Made by a program: the position numbers and the translations under genes. From Sporomusa acidovorans (GTDB lineage: Bacteria; Bacillota; Negativicutes; Sporomusales; Sporomusaceae): 58,663 nucleotides of DNA. The stretch is from contig NZ_FNAM01000037.1 in the NCBI RefSeq assembly GCF_900101845.1, positions 3,292-61,954 on the forward strand. The letters run 5' to 3'. This document shows, piece by piece, positions 16,627 through 26,567 of the stretch (within the stretch, counting starts at the first letter, position 1; every line of letters starts with the position of its first letter). The notes under the pieces are model-generated. The model searched no databases. It was not told where the DNA came from and saw nothing but the letters and a program-made list of their open reading frames with translations.

Positions 16627-17835
16627 ATGACAACTACTATTTCTAAATTATGGACCAAAGATTTTATTTTATTTACTATTTCCAATACTTTTTTATTTAG
16701 CGGCTTTCATATTTTTTTGCCGACACTTCCTATTTATATTTTAAATCAAGGCGGAACAAGTACCGATGTCGGATTATTATCGGCAATTTTTGTATTCTGT
16801 GCGATTCTGATTCGTTTTTTTACAGACTACGGAATTAAAAAATGGGGCAAAAAATATTATTTATATATTGGCTGTATTTTATGTTTTATTGCTGCCTTAA
16901 GTTATATTCTAGCAACCACTGTGCCCCGCTTACTGTCTTTACGGGTAGTACACGGACTGGGATTTGGCATAGCCACTACGTTATATGCGGCCATTGTCAC
17001 CGACTTAATTCCGAAATCCCGCCGTGGCGAGGGAATCGGCTATTTTGGACTAGGCACCACTCTGGCCATGGCGATTGCCCCCGGACTGGGAGTATGGATT
17101 GTTGATAATTTTTCTTTTAGCAGTTTATTTATGGTGGCAACAGCCAGCCAAATACTTGCCCTCTTATGCTTGACTCTTTGTTCCATTCCTGATGACCGTG
17201 CTGTACTTACAGAGAAACAAGCAGAATCCTCATTTATCGATAAACTGATTGAACCAAAACTGTTATTTCAAGCCCTTCTTGCTTTACTGTTCGGAATTTG
17301 TATCGGTGGAGTTTTAAATTTCATCGCTTTATTAGCCCAAGAAGCCCATATTGCTAATGCGGGTGCGTTCTTTCTGATGTGTACCTTGTGTATCTTTTTA
17401 TCTCGTCTGGTGACAGGCCGCATATTTGATCAAAAGGGGCCTGCCTGGGTCATCTTACCTGGTACAATAATATTTTTATTAGGGTTTGTGGTGTTGGCTC
17501 AAAGCAGAAGCATGACAGCTTTTCTAACAGCCTCTGCTCTTTACGGATTTGGTTATGGAACCATTTTTCCCGCAGTACAAACTTGGATGTTTAATCTTGT
17601 ACCACCAGTAAAACGCAGCGCCGCCAGCGCAACTTTTTATAATATGATTGATGTCGGCAATGGTGTAGGTTCGATCGCTTTGGGAATGCTGGCGGGAAAA
17701 CTTGGTTATGCTTCAATTTATTGGTGCTCGGCTATCATCATGGGCATTTTTCTCCTTAGTTATATTTGGTTCATAATCCGAGCCAAATATGATTTAGCAG
17801 ATAATCTGGCTGAAGTGGAAACAAGAAACATGTGA
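16627..17835 (+). CDS. MFS transporter
   Basis: 402 residues, 12 predicted helices. Conserved MFS motif A is weak (TDYGIKKWGKKYY after helix 2) and the second half has SRLVTGRIFDQKGP, the equivalent loop. The fourth and fifth helices contain RVVHGLGFGIATTLYAA and YFGLGTTLAMAIAPGLG, as in drug-efflux-type MFS proteins. Start chosen at ATG 16627 (AAAGGA upstream), which removes 24 non-membrane residues overlapping the MarR gene. Probably exports the ligand sensed by the MarR protein (inference). Confidence 0.88.
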   Translation: MTTTISKLWTKDFILFTISNTFLFSGFHIFLPTLPIYILNQGGTSTDVGLLSAIFVFCAILIRFFTDYGIKKWGKKYYLYIGCILCFIAALSYILATTVPRLLSLRVVHGLGFGIATTLYAAIVTDLIPKSRRGEGIGYFGLGTTLAMAIAPGLGVWIVDNFSFSSLFMVATASQILALLCLTLCSIPDDRAVLTEKQAESSFIDKLIEPKLLFQALLALLFGICIGGVLNFIALLAQEAHIANAGAFFLMCTLCIFLSRLVTGRIFDQKGPAWVILPGTIIFLLGFVVLAQSRSMTAFLTASALYGFGYGTIFPAVQTWMFNLVPPVKRSAASATFYNMIDVGNGVGSIALGMLAGKLGYASIYWCSAIIMGIFLLSYIWFIIRAKYDLADNLAEVETRNM

Positions 17836-18017
17836 AAGAGAAACACTCCGTTAACAATGCGCACATACAGAAGTATAAAATAACCGCGGTTAAGAACAAG
17901 AACAAAATCATCGATTTAATTAATGGAAGCAAAATTGCTATACGCCAATTATTTTGACCATACAAGTATCTGAGATCCTTATTGGATACTAAACCGAATT
18001 TAAAAGGTGGAGGAAAC

Positions 18018-19238
18018 ATGGCCAACATTCTCATTGTAGACGACTCTATGATGGAAAGAAAAATTCTGGGCGATATTATAACGGCACTTGGTCATAATGT
18101 CATCGGCCAGGCTAAAAATGGCGAACAAGCTGTAGAAGAATATCTGAAATTAAAACCTGATCTTGTAACTATGGACTTAACTATGAAAATCAGTGACGGA
18201 GCTGAGGCAATTTCCAAAATTATAGCTGCAGACCCCCAAGCCTGCATTGTTGTGGTAAGCTCGCATCAGGAAAAACAAATTATTGGGGACGCTCTGGAAC
18301 GAGGCGCCAGGCACTTTATTATTAAACCCGTATCGCTGCAGAAAGTGTCTGCAGTCATATCCACTGTTTTGCAGCAACCTTTTGACAAAGACAGGCATCT
18401 TGAGTTGATCAGTCATCTTAAGGCTGCCTGTAATTTCCAGGAGAAACCAAAGCGGCATTCGGCGCGAATCCTTATTGCCGATGATTCAACATTCGCCAGA
18501 CAAATGCTGCGGGACGTCGTAATAGCCTTGGGGCATGTGGTTGTAGGCGAAGCTACCAATGGTGCACAAGCATTTGTAGAATATGCCCGGTTGAAGCCTG
18601 ATTTAGTGACAATGGACCTAACAATGCAGGGCTTAGGGGGCGCCGAGACTATCTCAAAAATTATGGCAGCTTATCCAGATGCCCGCATTATTGTGATCAG
18701 CGCCATAGAAACCCGCGCAGGTATTATTGATGCGTTGGAGCGGGGTGCCAGACACTTCATTGTAAAACCCATTTGCCAGGAAAAAGTAGCTGCAGCCATA
18801 GAAAATGTGCTTCAGCAAAAATTTGATCTACAAAAACAGTTGTCCAGCATTCATAAACTAAAATCAAATGAAGCTATGCGCGCCATAGTAGATGCCGAAA
18901 CTGAATATGAGGCTCCCTACGCCATCAGCACTCAGGACAATTTTATTCATGTGTTTATTTATCAGAGCCTTACATTAACCAGTTGTCAAACCCTGATGGC
19001 CGAGCTGTCCGAATACCTGGATGGCAGACCAAGGTTGCTGCTTAACTTTGGAACAATGTCAAAGCTTGAATCTCCGTTGTTTGACCAGTTCAATGAGTTG
19101 GCCAAGCTTATCGAAAACAATTTAGGAGTAGTCCAAGCGATATCCTATCGCAAAGAGTTTGTCGAGTCTATCGCCAACAAAACGCTTGGAAAAAACGCCA
19201 ACCTGCTGGCTGAGGTTCTCAGGTACTCGGAAAATTGA
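18018..19238 (+). CDS. Tandem-receiver (REC-REC) protein with a C-terminal domain
   Basis: 406 residues. Two CheY-like receivers, about 3-120 (ILIVDDS, phospho-acceptor Asp53 in DLVTMDLTM, Lys in FIIKP) and about 153-268 (ILIADDS, DLVTMDLTM, FIVKP), are so alike that they must come from an internal duplication. After about residue 300 a third domain without a helix-turn-helix (FIHVFIYQSLTLTSCQTLM, LLLNFGTMSKLESPLF) has the look of a STAS-like fold; this is tentative. No DNA-binding or enzymatic output is seen, so it may work by protein contact, for example in chemotaxis or developmental signalling. The ATG at 18018 follows GGTGGAGG; the frame extends 12 residues upstream without support. Confidence 0.85.
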   Translation: MANILIVDDSMMERKILGDIITALGHNVIGQAKNGEQAVEEYLKLKPDLVTMDLTMKISDGAEAISKIIAADPQACIVVVSSHQEKQIIGDALERGARHFIIKPVSLQKVSAVISTVLQQPFDKDRHLELISHLKAACNFQEKPKRHSARILIADDSTFARQMLRDVVIALGHVVVGEATNGAQAFVEYARLKPDLVTMDLTMQGLGGAETISKIMAAYPDARIIVISAIETRAGIIDALERGARHFIVKPICQEKVAAAIENVLQQKFDLQKQLSSIHKLKSNEAMRAIVDAETEYEAPYAISTQDNFIHVFIYQSLTLTSCQTLMAELSEYLDGRPRLLLNFGTMSKLESPLFDQFNELAKLIENNLGVVQAISYRKEFVESIANKTLGKNANLLAEVLRYSEN

Positions 19239-19287
19239 ACTGACTGCCGTTGCGCCCCCATATCATACTTTCAATATATAAATCAAT

Positions 19288-19345
19288 AAAATCAAGAAAC
19301 GTCTACTAAATAATTATAAATTTAGCAGGCGTTTCTTGATTTCAT
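19288..19345. terminator. Bidirectional terminator
   Basis: A stem of about 20 bp, ATCAAGAAACG...ACTAAAT with ATTTAGCAGGCGTTTCTTGAT, two mismatches. Between the convergent receiver and phosphoesterase genes. Confidence 0.85.
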
Positions 19346-19350
19346 CTAAA

Positions 19351-20349
19351 TTATAAGTAAACTGTACGTTCCAGGTTTTCTTCCCATGTTTGGTCTTTAT
19401 GATTAAAGGTTTTAATAAGCACTCTGTCCGGGTATAGGTATAACGAGTTGGTCCAGATCCGTTCCCTATCCATATCCGTATTGTGGATATTCGTTATATG
19501 CCCTCCGAAAATGTTAACATTTGAGACAAAGCTTGAATTTTTGGCTGAAGTATGAGTATGACCGGAAACCCACATGATGATCTGCAAATTATCGTCAAGG
19601 ATTTCCTTAATTGTTTCCTTGGGTTGACTAATAAAATTAGGAGTATTGACATTCTTATTGTACTTATACAAAGTCCCGGCCAGTGGCGCGTGAAAAAAAA
19701 CAATGGTAGGCGTTGTTTTATTTCGGGATAATTCATTTTTTAACCAATTAATCTGTGGATTTGATATTTGCGTTAAATGCCGGGAATCAAGAGAATCCGG
19801 TGATAAAAAGACCAGAAGGTATTGTCCGACTTTCTGACTGAAAAACAGTTCCGGCTGTTTTAACGTTTCTTTAAATCTATTGAGCTTTTGTTCCCGGGTA
19901 ATCGCATCGGCAAGAACAAACTTGCCTTCCGGTGAAAAATCATCGCAATACATATAATCATGATTTCCGGCTATAAAGGAAACCGTTTTCTTACATTGTG
20001 AAAAATATTGTCTGGCATAGTCATATTCTTCCACATTGCCAAATTGCGCTGCAATATCTCCCAAAACAATAATTTGATTGACATCTTCCCAGGAATTCAC
20101 ATCATATACAACTCTATTTTTGGCATCCAGAATTTTTTGCTGTTTATGCAAATCCAAAACAACATGCTTGCGTACAGGTAAATGCGGATCACCTAATAAA
20201 ACAATCCGGTAGTATTCCTGCGTAACGGAAACAGAATCAGCCGATATGGCCGGAACTAACAGCTTGCCAAGCACTCCTAAAGTGCCACCATATATCACAA
20301 GTTTTTTTATAAACTCACGCCTATTCAAAAACCCACTACCCTTCGCCAC
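19351..20349 (-). CDS. Tat-exported metallophosphoesterase
   Basis: About 332 residues. NRREFIKKLVIYGG is a twin-arginine signal followed by a hydrophobic stretch ending near ISADS. The calcineurin-type metal motifs follow in order: GDPHLP, VLGDIAA, AGNHDYMY, FFHAPLAG and SGHTHTS. Such enzymes hydrolyse phosphomonoesters or diesters; the substrate is unknown. It would act outside the inner membrane with metals loaded before export. The start is uncertain: GTG at 20349 has no clear ribosome site, while a TTG seven codons later (giving MNRREF) has GAAGGG about 10 bases upstream. Single gene. Confidence 0.85.
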   Translation of the reverse strand: MAKGSGFLNRREFIKKLVIYGGTLGVLGKLLVPAISADSVSVTQEYYRIVLLGDPHLPVRKHVVLDLHKQQKILDAKNRVVYDVNSWEDVNQIIVLGDIAAQFGNVEEYDYARQYFSQCKKTVSFIAGNHDYMYCDDFSPEGKFVLADAITREQKLNRFKETLKQPELFFSQKVGQYLLVFLSPDSLDSRHLTQISNPQINWLKNELSRNKTTPTIVFFHAPLAGTLYKYNKNVNTPNFISQPKETIKEILDDNLQIIMWVSGHTHTSAKNSSFVSNVNIFGGHITNIHNTDMDRERIWTNSLYLYPDRVLIKTFNHKDQTWEENLERTVYL

Positions 20350-20659
20350 ATATCACGGATATAGCGCATCCTGAATGTAATACCCGCTGTAAAGTATCAA
20401 CTTACTTCTAAAATAATTATAGCAATCTTATGGGCTACGGCAACACACTTTGTTACAAAATGCTGTAGAAAAAAATATATTATGCGAATGTATGCGTAAT
20501 TCCTTCAAAATCCCATCGGCATTAAAACAAGTCTACTCGCTTGCGTTGTTTTAGAAAATAAAAGGGCGTGAATCCTCGAATTTGCGAGAGTTCACGCTCT
20601 TGGCCTATCCCCAAAGGTCTACTTTATGAAGCAAGATACCTGACAACCAATGCCGTCAA
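20350..20659. other. Intergenic region with the proS terminator
   Basis: About 310 bases. The only clear element is a long hairpin at 20561-20602 (AAGGGCGTGAA ... TTCACGCTCTT) with CCCTTTTATTTT on the minus strand, ending proS. The rest should hold the promoter of the phosphoesterase gene, but no strong consensus was seen. Confidence 0.6.
20561..20602 (-). terminator. proS terminator
   Basis: Arms AAGAGCGTGAA and TTCACGCCCTT extended by CTCG/CGAG, then TTTTATTTT on the minus strand. Confidence 0.88.
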
Positions 20660-22105
20660 CTAGTACGCACGGCCCCAAACCACCAAGTGTTTAGCCGGTT
20701 TTCCACAACACAGACAGGTTTCTCCCGCTTTCTCCTGTTCGAAGGGAATACAACGGGAGGTAGCAGTCGCAACTTCCTTTACTTTGTCTTCACACGCCTG
20801 GTCCCCGCACCACATGGCCTTGGCGAAACCGGCCTGCCGGTCAAGAGCGTCGCGCAGTTCTTCCACTGTCTGAACGGTAAAGGTTTTTTCGTTTTGCGTC
20901 CGGCGTGCTTTTTCCAGTAGGGCAACTTGTATCGTTTCCAAAAGCTCGGTTACCTTAGTTTCTACCGCGTCCATAGCAACTACGATTTTCTCCCGGGTAT
21001 CCCGCCGTACAAGAACAACCTGACCCTTTTCGATGTCCTTTGGTCCAACCTCCAGGCGCACAGGAATACCTTTCATCTCGTATTCGCTAAATTTCCAGCC
21101 AGGCATTTTATCGGTTGCATCCAGTTTGGTCCGGACCACTTTGTTCAGCCGCTGCCGAAGTTCTTCCGCCTTCTCCGCAACCCCCGGCTTATGGGTTGCG
21201 ATTGGTACGATAACTACCTGCACCGGGGCAACTCGCGGTGGCAGTACCAAGCCGCTGTCGTCCCCGTGAACCATAATCAGAGCGCCGATCGACCGGGTCG
21301 TAAAACCCCAGGAAGTCTCGTGTACGTACTGCAATTTACCATTCTTGTCACTGTACTGAATGCCAAAAGCCTGGGCAAAGCCGTCGCCGAAATAATGGGA
21401 AGTAGCACATTGCAGGGCCTTGCCGTCATGCATTAAGCTCTCAACTGTGTACGTTGAAACCGCCCCGGCGAATTTCTCCTTATCGGTTTTCCGGCCGCGC
21501 AGAACCGGTATGGCCAACAGATTTTCGCAGGCATCGGCATATACGTCAAGCATCCGGATGGTTTCCTCCTCTGCTTCCTCGGCCGTGGCATGAATGGTGT
21601 GTCCTTCCTGCCACAAAAACTCAGTCGTACGCAAGAAGGGACGAGTGGTCTTTTCCCAGCGTACCACCGAACACCATTGATTATATAGCTTGGGCAAATC
21701 TTTATAGGATTGAACGATTTTGGCCCAGTGTTCACAAAACAGAGTTTCGGAAGTCGGCCGTACACACAGCCTTTCAGTCAGCTTTTCCTCGCCGCCGTGA
21801 GTTACCCAGGCTACTTCCGGGGCAAAACCTTCCACATGGTCTTTTTCCTTTTGCAGCAGACTTTCGGGAATAAACAGCGGCATATAAACATTTTCGTGGC
21901 CTGTAGCCTTAAAAGCATCGTCAAGATATTTTTGAATGTTTTCCCATATTGCATAGCCGTAAGGCCGAATGATCATACAGCCGCGCACACTGGAATAATC
22001 ACACAGTTCCGCCTTTAGAACAACGTCTGTATACCATTGTGCAAAGTTCTTGTCCATGGATGTAATCGCTTCTACCAGTTTTTTTTCTTTTTCCACCCGT
22101 TTCAC
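20660..22105 (-). CDS. proS: Prolyl-tRNA synthetase (archaeal/eukaryotic-type)
   Basis: 481 residues. Class II catalytic core with motif 2 RTTEFLWQEGHT and motif 3 GDDSGLVLPPRVAP, an anticodon-binding domain from about 285, and the zinc-like C-terminal domain with CLCCGKPAKHLVVWGRAY, whose final Tyr is typical of the short type-3 enzyme without the editing insert. It charges tRNA-Pro in the cytoplasm. Start: ATG at 22105 with GAGTG upstream. Expression is controlled by a T-box leader at 22300-22590, i.e. it rises when tRNA-Pro is uncharged. Confidence 0.97.
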   Translation of the reverse strand: MKRVEKEKKLVEAITSMDKNFAQWYTDVVLKAELCDYSSVRGCMIIRPYGYAIWENIQKYLDDAFKATGHENVYMPLFIPESLLQKEKDHVEGFAPEVAWVTHGGEEKLTERLCVRPTSETLFCEHWAKIVQSYKDLPKLYNQWCSVVRWEKTTRPFLRTTEFLWQEGHTIHATAEEAEEETIRMLDVYADACENLLAIPVLRGRKTDKEKFAGAVSTYTVESLMHDGKALQCATSHYFGDGFAQAFGIQYSDKNGKLQYVHETSWGFTTRSIGALIMVHGDDSGLVLPPRVAPVQVVIVPIATHKPGVAEKAEELRQRLNKVVRTKLDATDKMPGWKFSEYEMKGIPVRLEVGPKDIEKGQVVLVRRDTREKIVVAMDAVETKVTELLETIQVALLEKARRTQNEKTFTVQTVEELRDALDRQAGFAKAMWCGDQACEDKVKEVATATSRCIPFEQEKAGETCLCCGKPAKHLVVWGRAY

Positions 22106-22302
22106 TCCTCATTTTATGCTTTGGCCTAGTCGCTATATAAGACCCGGCTTAAGTCAAATTCCTTGATCGCCGACAAAGCCTCCGTCGTTCTATCCAGGGA
22201 AAGGTTTACGCTAAAACACGGCTTGCGCCGAGCCTTGGCGACAACGTAAGCCGATGTTGCCCTTATCCTGCATTTAAGAAAGTTTCTACTTTCTGTTAGG
22301 AC

Positions 22303-22590
22303 AAAAAAACTCGATCCCGTGAGGGACCGAGAGTACCGGTGGTACCACCCTAGTTGACACAGCCACTGCGGCTGCGCCCGCTCATTCTGCTAACGGTAGA
22401 AAGCCGCCGTAATCCATATTAACCAGTGGTACGGAACTCCAAGCTGGGTTCGAGGCACCCCTTTGGAAACTTACACCCAAACGTTTCCTCTCTGCAAAAA
22501 GGGTAATCCAATACTATTTCTCTTCCTCGTTTTTGTTCCATATATGGGGTTTCTTCCCTAGTGTATAACAAACGATTCTGCTTGTCAAGA
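22303..22590 (-). promoter_or_regulatory. T-box leader of proS
   Basis: Read on the minus strand: promoter TTGACA (22588-22583), 17-base spacer, TACACT; a long structured leader; the T-box sequence AGGGTGGTACCACC (near 22351-22338), and a terminator CTCGGTCCC / GGGATCGAG followed by seven T (22331-22303). The T-box sequence overlaps the terminator arm region as expected for an antiterminator switch. The specifier should be a proline codon; I could not place it with certainty. About 195 bases lie between terminator and start codon, with another hairpin near 22216-22252. Confidence 0.93.
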
Positions 22591-22624
22591 AACGCTCTCT
22601 ACTGCTTCATGGCTGTTAGGATTT

Positions 22625-23479
22625 TTACTTTTTAGACTTGATCGTCGAATATAAGACGGTGCCTAAAATGATACTGCCGCCCATCATTTCTCTCGCCGTC
22701 GGTAATTCGTGCAATAAAAAGGCGGCAAAAATAATGCCGTATACCGGCTCAAGACAAGAAATAATTCCCGCTGTTTGCGTTTTTATATTTTGTAATCCAT
22801 TAATAAAAAGCGAATGAGCAATTCCGGTAAAAATGATGCCTAAGACAAAAAGTAACAATAGGTCATTTATCTTTACTACCGGTTGCTGTACAAGAAAAAA
22901 CGGCAGCAAGACAATGACAGAAATGAGTTGCTCATAAAAAGCGACAACTATACCGGAATAGTCCTTGGCGTATCGCCGGTTAAGCATGGAAAGAAGCGCA
23001 TAGGTAAAGCCTGATACGATTCCCCATAAGGCACCCTTAGTTATGTGATTGTCTAACTCAAAACGAGGTACTACAAGCATGATCCCTAAAAAGGCGATAC
23101 CGGCAACAGCCATATCGGCTGGTTTAATTTTTTCTTTAAAGAAATAGGGTTCGAGAAAGGTAACAAAAACAGGAAACGTGGAAAACGTTAACAGGCCGAT
23201 TGCCACAGTAGACATTTGTATTGATTGAAAGAAAGTAACCCAATGAGTAGCTAAAAGGCACCCCATTAACAGCATATACACATAGTCTTTATACTGGTCC
23301 AGTTTTATCTTTTGTTTTCGATATAGCAGGACACCGCCTAAAAATATACTGGCAAAAAATACTCTCCCGAAAACAATCATGAGTGCAGATAATTCGACTA
23401 CCTTGCCAAATAAACCGGCTAAACCAAAGAGAAAGACTGCGAAATGAATTTCCAGAAGGTTTCTACTTTTTGCATCCAT
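22625..23479 (-). CDS. EamA-family (DMT) transporter
   Basis: 284 residues, ten helices in two EamA repeats (LLEIHFAVFLFGLAGLFGK for the first, KGALWGIVSGFTYALLSMLNRRY for the second), with the usual YGIIFAAFLLHELPT near the end. These are inner-membrane metabolite exporters. Start at ATG 23479 with GGAGAG upstream. It lies 60 bases after comB in the same direction; a role in moving a sulfonate product is possible but unproven. Confidence 0.88.
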   Translation of the reverse strand: MDAKSRNLLEIHFAVFLFGLAGLFGKVVELSALMIVFGRVFFASIFLGGVLLYRKQKIKLDQYKDYVYMLLMGCLLATHWVTFFQSIQMSTVAIGLLTFSTFPVFVTFLEPYFFKEKIKPADMAVAGIAFLGIMLVVPRFELDNHITKGALWGIVSGFTYALLSMLNRRYAKDYSGIVVAFYEQLISVIVLLPFFLVQQPVVKINDLLLLFVLGIIFTGIAHSLFINGLQNIKTQTAGIISCLEPVYGIIFAAFLLHELPTAREMMGGSIILGTVLYSTIKSKK

Positions 23480-23539
23480 ACAGAATTCTCTCCAAATCAC
23501 ATTCTTCAGCCAAACAAGCTGATGCCGACACAGTTAACC

Positions 23540-24250
23540 TCATACGAGCGTAATCCTGCCCTCTTTATACTGAGGAACAACATCTAACACATTGGATTGC
23601 AAACAATACTCGACATCACTCCTATTTCCCATATCGTATAACCGTTTCCCATTTCTGCTGCTGCCGGCAATCTCCAGGATAGACGGTTTCGCTCCGTTAT
23701 ACATCGTCCAGACCCCCTGAGCCGAATCTGTCAAAATAACTTTTTCTTCTGCCTGCAGGCTACTCACCAGCAGCCCTGCGCAGAGAGCATCTTCCAACGA
23801 AAAAAGCCGGTCGGTTCCGGCGCAAACAATCATAATATCTTTCCCGTATTTCCTGGCCTGCCGGCAAACTGCCCCGGCATTGATAAATGCGCCTAGCAAG
23901 GTATGATCCGATTGTTCCGTCGCCTTAATGGCAATGGTTCCGTTGGTTGTAGTCATAATAATCGTCCGATCATTCACTTTGTCGGTTGCAAATTCAAACG
24001 GTGAGTTTCCAAAATCAAAGCCCTCAATCTTGATTGACTGGCGCTCACCTGCTAGTAGAGCCGATTTCATTTGGTCGGCCATACTTTGAGCAGCGTTAAT
24101 GTCCAAAACCGGTACAATCGTTTTGCAGCCATGGGCCATAGCGGTCACTATACTTGTTGTTGCGCGGAATATATCCAGTACAATACAGGTTGTATCCGAA
24201 AGATCAGTTTCTTTTATATCTGCAGGCAAAAATGCAACATCTATCCGCAT
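23540..24250 (-). CDS. comB: 2-phosphosulfolactate phosphatase
   Basis: 236 residues with ComB family blocks: CIVLDIFRATTSIVTAMAHG, KIEGFDFGNSPFEF, IIMTTTNGTIAI and LFSLEDALCAGLLV. ComB is a Mg-dependent phosphatase that converts 2-phosphosulfolactate to sulfolactate; in spore formers such as Bacillus the pathway yields 3-sulfolactate stored in spores, while in methanogens it leads to coenzyme M. In this setting the spore role is more likely (inference). No ComA-like synthase is within the window. Probably co-transcribed with the EamA gene. Confidence 0.9.
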   Translation of the reverse strand: MRIDVAFLPADIKETDLSDTTCIVLDIFRATTSIVTAMAHGCKTIVPVLDINAAQSMADQMKSALLAGERQSIKIEGFDFGNSPFEFATDKVNDRTIIMTTTNGTIAIKATEQSDHTLLGAFINAGAVCRQARKYGKDIMIVCAGTDRLFSLEDALCAGLLVSSLQAEEKVILTDSAQGVWTMYNGAKPSILEIAGSSRNGKRLYDMGNRSDVEYCLQSNVLDVVPQYKEGRITLV

Positions 24251-24425
24251 TTATTTTTCCTCCCTACTATCTAGTACTCAATAAAGATTTCTAAAATAAT
24301 TATATCATCTATTGTTTTTGTTACCAAGCAGGCCATTGCCGGCACCCCTCCCAGGCCCTCAATTCTTTCCAGCCTATAACCTTGTCCGGTGGACTTTCGC
24401 CTTGCCTTCAGCTTCCGGCATACAG

Positions 24426-24462
24426 GTAAACGGGTAGAGAACAGCATTCTCTACCCGTTTAC
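24426..24462. terminator. Strong hairpin downstream of the OPT gene
   Basis: GTAAACGGGTAGAGAA and its exact reverse complement (16 bp) with a 5-base loop. No T-run on the minus strand, so it may be an RNA-stabilising or pausing hairpin rather than a classical terminator. Confidence 0.55.
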
Positions 24463-24524
24463 TGTGCCAGTCTCATCATCAAACTGGCGCTATGGCGTAC
24501 TTTTGAAGGAACGGTAAACAAACA

Positions 24525-26567
24525 TTACTCATTGGTTGATTTGACACTAATTACGCGATAGACGAACAGAGCAATCAACGCAACAAATGTAAGCAAGCCA
24601 AGCCAATCTGCCGTAGGGCCAAAGTCTTTACCCACAAGTTTCAGAGGTGAATCGCTGCCGCCGCCGGTTACAGAGATGACAATAATAATGGCAATAATAA
24701 CTCCCATTATACTCTCACCGACAATGAGACCGGATGCAAACAGTACCCCATGGCGGTTGCATGTTTCCACTTCTTCTTCAACTTTTTGCGGACTGTATTG
24801 CAATGCCCGGGCGTGCAGATACCGGTACACAATATAACTCATAACAGCACCAAGAACCAGCGGCATCTCCAGGGTAGGCGGCAAATAAATCCCCATACCT
24901 ACCGCTAACGGGGGCAGACAATATTTTGCCGAATTCTTTTTTAACAGTACATCAATAATAATGATCACAATGCCGACACCGATGCCAAACAGGATATAAT
25001 TCCAATCCAAATTATGACTAAAGATCCCTTTGGCTATTGTAGCCATCAAAGTTGCCTGCGGTGCGGACAAGACCTGGCTTTCATCCATGCCGGCGCGCGG
25101 CATCGCCCCGGCAAACCCATAGGCTTCATAAAGCAAATTCAATACCGGCGCAATGGCAAAGGCTCCCACAATGCAGCCCAACAATAAGGCCACCTGCTGC
25201 CGCCAGGGCGTGGCACCGACAAGATAGCCGGTCTTCAAATCCTGCAAGTTATCATTGGAAATGGCGGCAATACTGACAATTACACTTGTCATGAAAATAG
25301 CTAAAGCAATGGCAAATTTTCTCCCTGCTTCCGAGTCAAACAGGCTGACCGCTGTACCAATTCCCAAAACGACCAGTGAGGATATGATAATCCCCAAAAT
25401 GCCGATTCCTGAAATCGGGCTGGCTGATGTACCGATCAATCCGGCCATATAACCGCATGCTGCCGCCACAAAGAATCCCACGCAGATCGCTATGGCAACG
25501 CCGGCAATAATAAAGATCCAGGTCGCACCGGCTGACAAATTTGCTTCGGCAATAAAGGAATAGAATGTTCCCAGTAAACCGATAACAATGACCCCTAACA
25601 CCAGGGCTGTCGTTTTAGGCGACAAATCCGTATCCATACGATGCAGGCTTTTTTCCGTCTCCGACTGACTCATAGCTTGAATGGAAATACGCATACCATC
25701 TACAATTGGTTTTACCAATGTAATCAATGTCCAAATTGCCGCAATACCGATTGCGCCGGCACCGATAAGCCGTACCTTTTGTGCCCAGATAGCCGAGGCA
25801 AAGGCACTGGCGCTCTGCCCGGCTGCCGGTGACATTGCCGATGTAAGATAAGGAACAAATACGCCCCAGGCCAAAATTGTCCCGACTAACATGGCCAACC
25901 CGCTGGCAATGCCAATCAGATAACCAGCCCCCAATAAAGCGGAAGAAAAACCGAGAGGAAACTGGGAGGTAATTTTACCAAAGGTAAACCAATAATGCAT
26001 TTCCGCTGAAATAACTTGAAAACCACTCGCACATAGACTGATTATTGCTGAAATAATACCACCGGCCATAATATCCTTGACGCCATTTTCCTTGGCGCCG
26101 GCTGCACTGCCACTCCCTACTTTTAAAATTTCTGCAGCCGCCAGACCTTCAGGATAAGGCAAATCGCTATTAACAATCATCGCCCGACGCAATGGAATAG
26201 TAAACAACACGCCCAAACTGCCGCCACAAGCACAAATCATCAAGGTCTGCCAAAAAGAAAAGCCCTGCCAATACCCGATCATCAATAAACCGGGAATAAT
26301 AAATATAACTGCCGAAAGAGTACCTGCCGCCGATGCCTGAGTCTGGACCATGTTATTTTCCAACACATTGGAATCCTTAAACATTTTTAAAATTGCCATA
26401 GAAATAACTGCTGCAGGAATAGACGACGAAAACGTAAGCCCCACTTTCAGGCCCAGATAAACATTGGACGCCGTAAAAATGGCTGTAATTAGAACTCCCA
26501 GCAGCATTCCCCGAAGCGTAAGTTCAGGCACGCTCAGTTCATTACCCATAAAATCTTCCTGTTTCAT
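24525..26567 (-). CDS. OPT-family oligopeptide transporter
   Basis: 680 residues, about 15 membrane helices. Family features: RGMLLGVLITAIFTASNVYLGLK at the start, NNMVQTQASAAGTLSAV, and LPYPEGLAAAEILKVG. OPT proteins import peptides or metal-peptide/siderophore complexes using the proton gradient. Start chosen at ATG 26567, seven bases after AAGGAG; an ATG six codons earlier overlaps that ribosome site. Divergent from the second PAS kinase gene with a 525-base gap. Confidence 0.9.
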   Translation of the reverse strand: MKQEDFMGNELSVPELTLRGMLLGVLITAIFTASNVYLGLKVGLTFSSSIPAAVISMAILKMFKDSNVLENNMVQTQASAAGTLSAVIFIIPGLLMIGYWQGFSFWQTLMICACGGSLGVLFTIPLRRAMIVNSDLPYPEGLAAAEILKVGSGSAAGAKENGVKDIMAGGIISAIISLCASGFQVISAEMHYWFTFGKITSQFPLGFSSALLGAGYLIGIASGLAMLVGTILAWGVFVPYLTSAMSPAAGQSASAFASAIWAQKVRLIGAGAIGIAAIWTLITLVKPIVDGMRISIQAMSQSETEKSLHRMDTDLSPKTTALVLGVIVIGLLGTFYSFIAEANLSAGATWIFIIAGVAIAICVGFFVAAACGYMAGLIGTSASPISGIGILGIIISSLVVLGIGTAVSLFDSEAGRKFAIALAIFMTSVIVSIAAISNDNLQDLKTGYLVGATPWRQQVALLLGCIVGAFAIAPVLNLLYEAYGFAGAMPRAGMDESQVLSAPQATLMATIAKGIFSHNLDWNYILFGIGVGIVIIIIDVLLKKNSAKYCLPPLAVGMGIYLPPTLEMPLVLGAVMSYIVYRYLHARALQYSPQKVEEEVETCNRHGVLFASGLIVGESIMGVIIAIIIVISVTGGGSDSPLKLVGKDFGPTADWLGLLTFVALIALFVYRVISVKSTNE

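Noticed and set aside
21433..21873. Frames on both strands inside proS
   Set aside because: Shadows of a highly conserved essential gene; basic, Pro/Arg-rich translations without start signals.
24071..24284. Plus-strand small frames at the start of comB
   Set aside because: Shadows without ribosome sites.
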